Made by a program: the position numbers and the translations under genes
NCBI GenBank assembly: GCA_028554795.2
Contig: CM068825.1
Location: 160,949,398-161,013,397 of the forward strand
Reading direction: 5' to 3'
Source of the DNA: Sinohyriopsis cumingii
Taxonomy: Eukaryota > Mollusca > Bivalvia > Unionida > Unionidae
Length of the DNA: 64,000 bases
Shown: positions 61,791 to 64,000 of the stretch, in pieces
Position numbering within the stretch: position 1 is the stretch's first letter
Layout: the number at the start of each line of letters is the position of its first letter
Notes under the pieces: generated by a model
The model's input: only the letters and a program-made list of their open reading frames with translations
Told to the model about the DNA's origin: nothing
Database searches by the model: none

Positions 61791-62361
61791 ATAAATATGT
61801 GATTTACCAGGGTAATGATCTGATAAACTCACTGGAAATGCGGTCACTTCTCTTTTTCTACGGTACAAAATTCAAGGATAAAAAATTATTTTAATTATGA
61901 TATATGGTTGCGATGATTAAACTTGCTAATTTTCTTGTCAAACGGCATAGTTTTATTTCTTGCGTATTCAGTTTTCAAAAGGCACCGTGTAAATGATTTA
62001 TTATTTGAAAATACTAAAAAAATCCTAAGCCATGGAAGGATTTTAAGTATGACTGCAGTCGACCTAAACAAAAATAGATTGATTTATTTCTAATTGTCAT
62101 GGAATAATATGACCTCAGCACAAGCAACTTGACTCTGCACGTTTGAGACTTGCTTTAATTTACCTCAAAAAGATGAATGGCGTACAAAACCAGCGACAAT
62201 CTTGAGTCTAGAGACTGTGATGGATTGAAGAAAAAACGTCCTTCCTAATGCAATGGCTATAATTTAAATAAAGCATTACTTAAATGTATTTATGGGTATA
62301 TATTTGTATATGTGCAGACATGCACACACAGTGCGTATATATGTGTACATGTGCGTGTGCA

Positions 62362-62364
<3 letters not shown>

Positions 62365-62449
<85 letters not shown>

Positions 62450-62461
62450 GATAGATAGATA
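62365..62461. repeat. (AT)n followed by (GATA)n
   Basis: About 40 AT units run into three to four GATA units. Confidence 0.97.
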
Positions 62462-62469
62462 TAGCTACT

Positions 62470-64000
62470 AAAATGTTTCTTTCAGAATGTACTTGTTACG
62501 TTGTTTTCTAGAATAGCAACATAGTAATGCTGACGCGATTTTTTTCTTCACATGACTGTTTGTATGGTTTCATAACTACTCCATAGTCACTGCCAACTAG
62601 CATGCTTTCCAATTTAACCATCTATAAAGAAACTTGTTAAAGTGAAATATCAATGTTAACGTCAGTCCTAATTTACTCTCATTTCAAAACAATAGTTGCC
62701 ATGATAGAATAATAATATCGTGACTCTAAATCTCATAATGATGGAGTCTGCGGCTGCAAAATATATGATAGAAATTGGACTGTTATATCATGACACGTGA
62801 CACTTTATAAGGTTTGATGCAGATCGATTACCAACAAACATGATATTCTTGAAATCCATCATATTTATTTCTCTTTCACCCTAGTACGGCTCCAAAGCTG
62901 TTTGAGGTAGGGCTAGTCTTCTTCTTCGACGCAATTTGAGCTTACGGGCAGATCAGCCTAAAATTTTCTCCATGGAAACAATACTGAAATATTTCTCGGG
63001 TTTATGTAAAAAGGGCACGATGTTCAAAAAAAAAAAAATAGCGATACGTTGTTTGGGTTTATGTTAAGAAGGCAATATGTTTAAATGAAAAAGAAATCAT
63101 TTACCGTAATACAGAACAAATATTGATTCCACGTTAGAAGTATAATTTACATTAGACGATAATAGAAATCGAACATTTTTGCTAATTCATTGAAGGTAAT
63201 TCTCTGAAAGGTATTTTGGGTACGACTAAAAGTTCCAGTTATCAAATCAGTTTTGCTCACAGTATAACGCCTTGCAGAAAATTACCCACAATAACTTTAC
63301 AAGAATGGCCGATCTGTACTGGAATAACTGCATCTACCATGGCATCTTATTAACTATACTTCTAACTGAAACTGACATTTATGTATTTATTTAAAATAAC
63401 AGAGAGTTCGTGTTGCTAAGATTTGTATTATCATTTTTGATTTGATCAATTATATCTTTAAGAAAACGGGAAGTGTATTATAAAAGTGACTATAAATGTT
63501 AATCACTCAAAAGACCTTGTGTGTCAGAGCACCTACGCTGTTTCATAATTAAGAGTTTTGCTTGGAGCTTGAGGTAAACGTATTTACTAATGCATTAACA
63601 CTAAATTATATTCCGTAACATTGACAAACTTATTAAAGAGAATAGCAAGTCACATAATACCTTTGTTACTTAAAATGTAGAAAATTAGCAAAGATAGTAA
63701 AAAATAAGGTTAAAAACGTAGCCTAAAGTCCACTTAGATTTACCTGATTAAACTCTTCAGTAAAGGTATATCTATCAGTCCTTCCGAGAAGATATTGACA
63801 TAATAAATACTGTACAAATTTGTTGTAAACCACGTGTGCGTACCTATTTCATCTGCTAGTGATAAGTATCAATTAATAGATGGAGAATTCCAGAGAAAAC
63901 CATTCATATTTGACTGACTGGAGACTACAAACATGAAACAAAAAACATAAGTTTAACATGTTCAAAAGAAAAATAGACAGATAAGAAGAACTAAAGAAAG
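62470..64000. other. Unassigned
   Basis: Two imperfect copies of about 60 bp at 62985-63090 share GGGTTTATGTNAARAAGGCA. Otherwise nothing that I can support. Confidence 0.45.

Overview
The window looks like gene-poor, AT-rich animal nuclear DNA. I infer a mollusc or related lophotrochozoan. No open frame exceeds 163 codons, and the long ones fall in tandem repeats or shadows. There are many microsatellites and minisatellites, candidate exons bounded by GT/AG splice sites with 185-220 bp introns, and tRNA-derived SINEs whose heads and tails match, from memory, types common in gastropods and bivalves. The species assignment is inference; no long conserved gene is present to fix it.

Layout. 0-3 kb: a 48-bp and a 45-bp minisatellite, then a decayed minus-strand fragment of a virus-like protein (SAP-like motif followed by a GSGW-type region). 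6.4-9.4 kb: a less AT-rich block with a decayed minus-strand ORF of a multi-copy invertebrate family. 12.5-23.2 kb: minisatellite-rich (39, 83, 37, about 40, 36 and 45 bp units), including a higher-order array of about 1 kb at 18.8-19.9 kb. 26.9-35.1 kb: a hAT-type MITE, a tRNA SINE, two neighbouring copies of a new-looking terminal-inverted-repeat transposon (one split by a solo LTR), and more arrays. 36.6-41.6 kb: the best gene candidates, namely a two-exon small membrane protein on the plus strand (36640-37076) and a two-exon gene of 78 codons on the minus strand (41564-41108). 42.7-56.7 kb: LTR remnants of three types, a 5'-truncated non-LTR retrotransposon with a broken YADD motif, a fourth copy of the TIR transposon and a GC-rich structured block at 48.46-48.70 kb. 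56.9-62.5 kb: four more minisatellites and an (AT)n tract.

Repeat families internal to the window, each seen by direct comparison: TIR transposon (14194, 32482, 33592 and 52955, all plus); LTR-A (37185 minus, 42748 plus, 51733 plus); LTR-B (33709 and 49080, plus); LTR-C (40494 and 55679, plus). Nesting gives a relative order: LTR-B at 33709 is younger than the TIR transposon it splits.

No operon, CRISPR array, rRNA gene or intact tRNA gene was found. No complete autonomous transposable element is present; every element is a remnant, a solo LTR or a non-autonomous copy.
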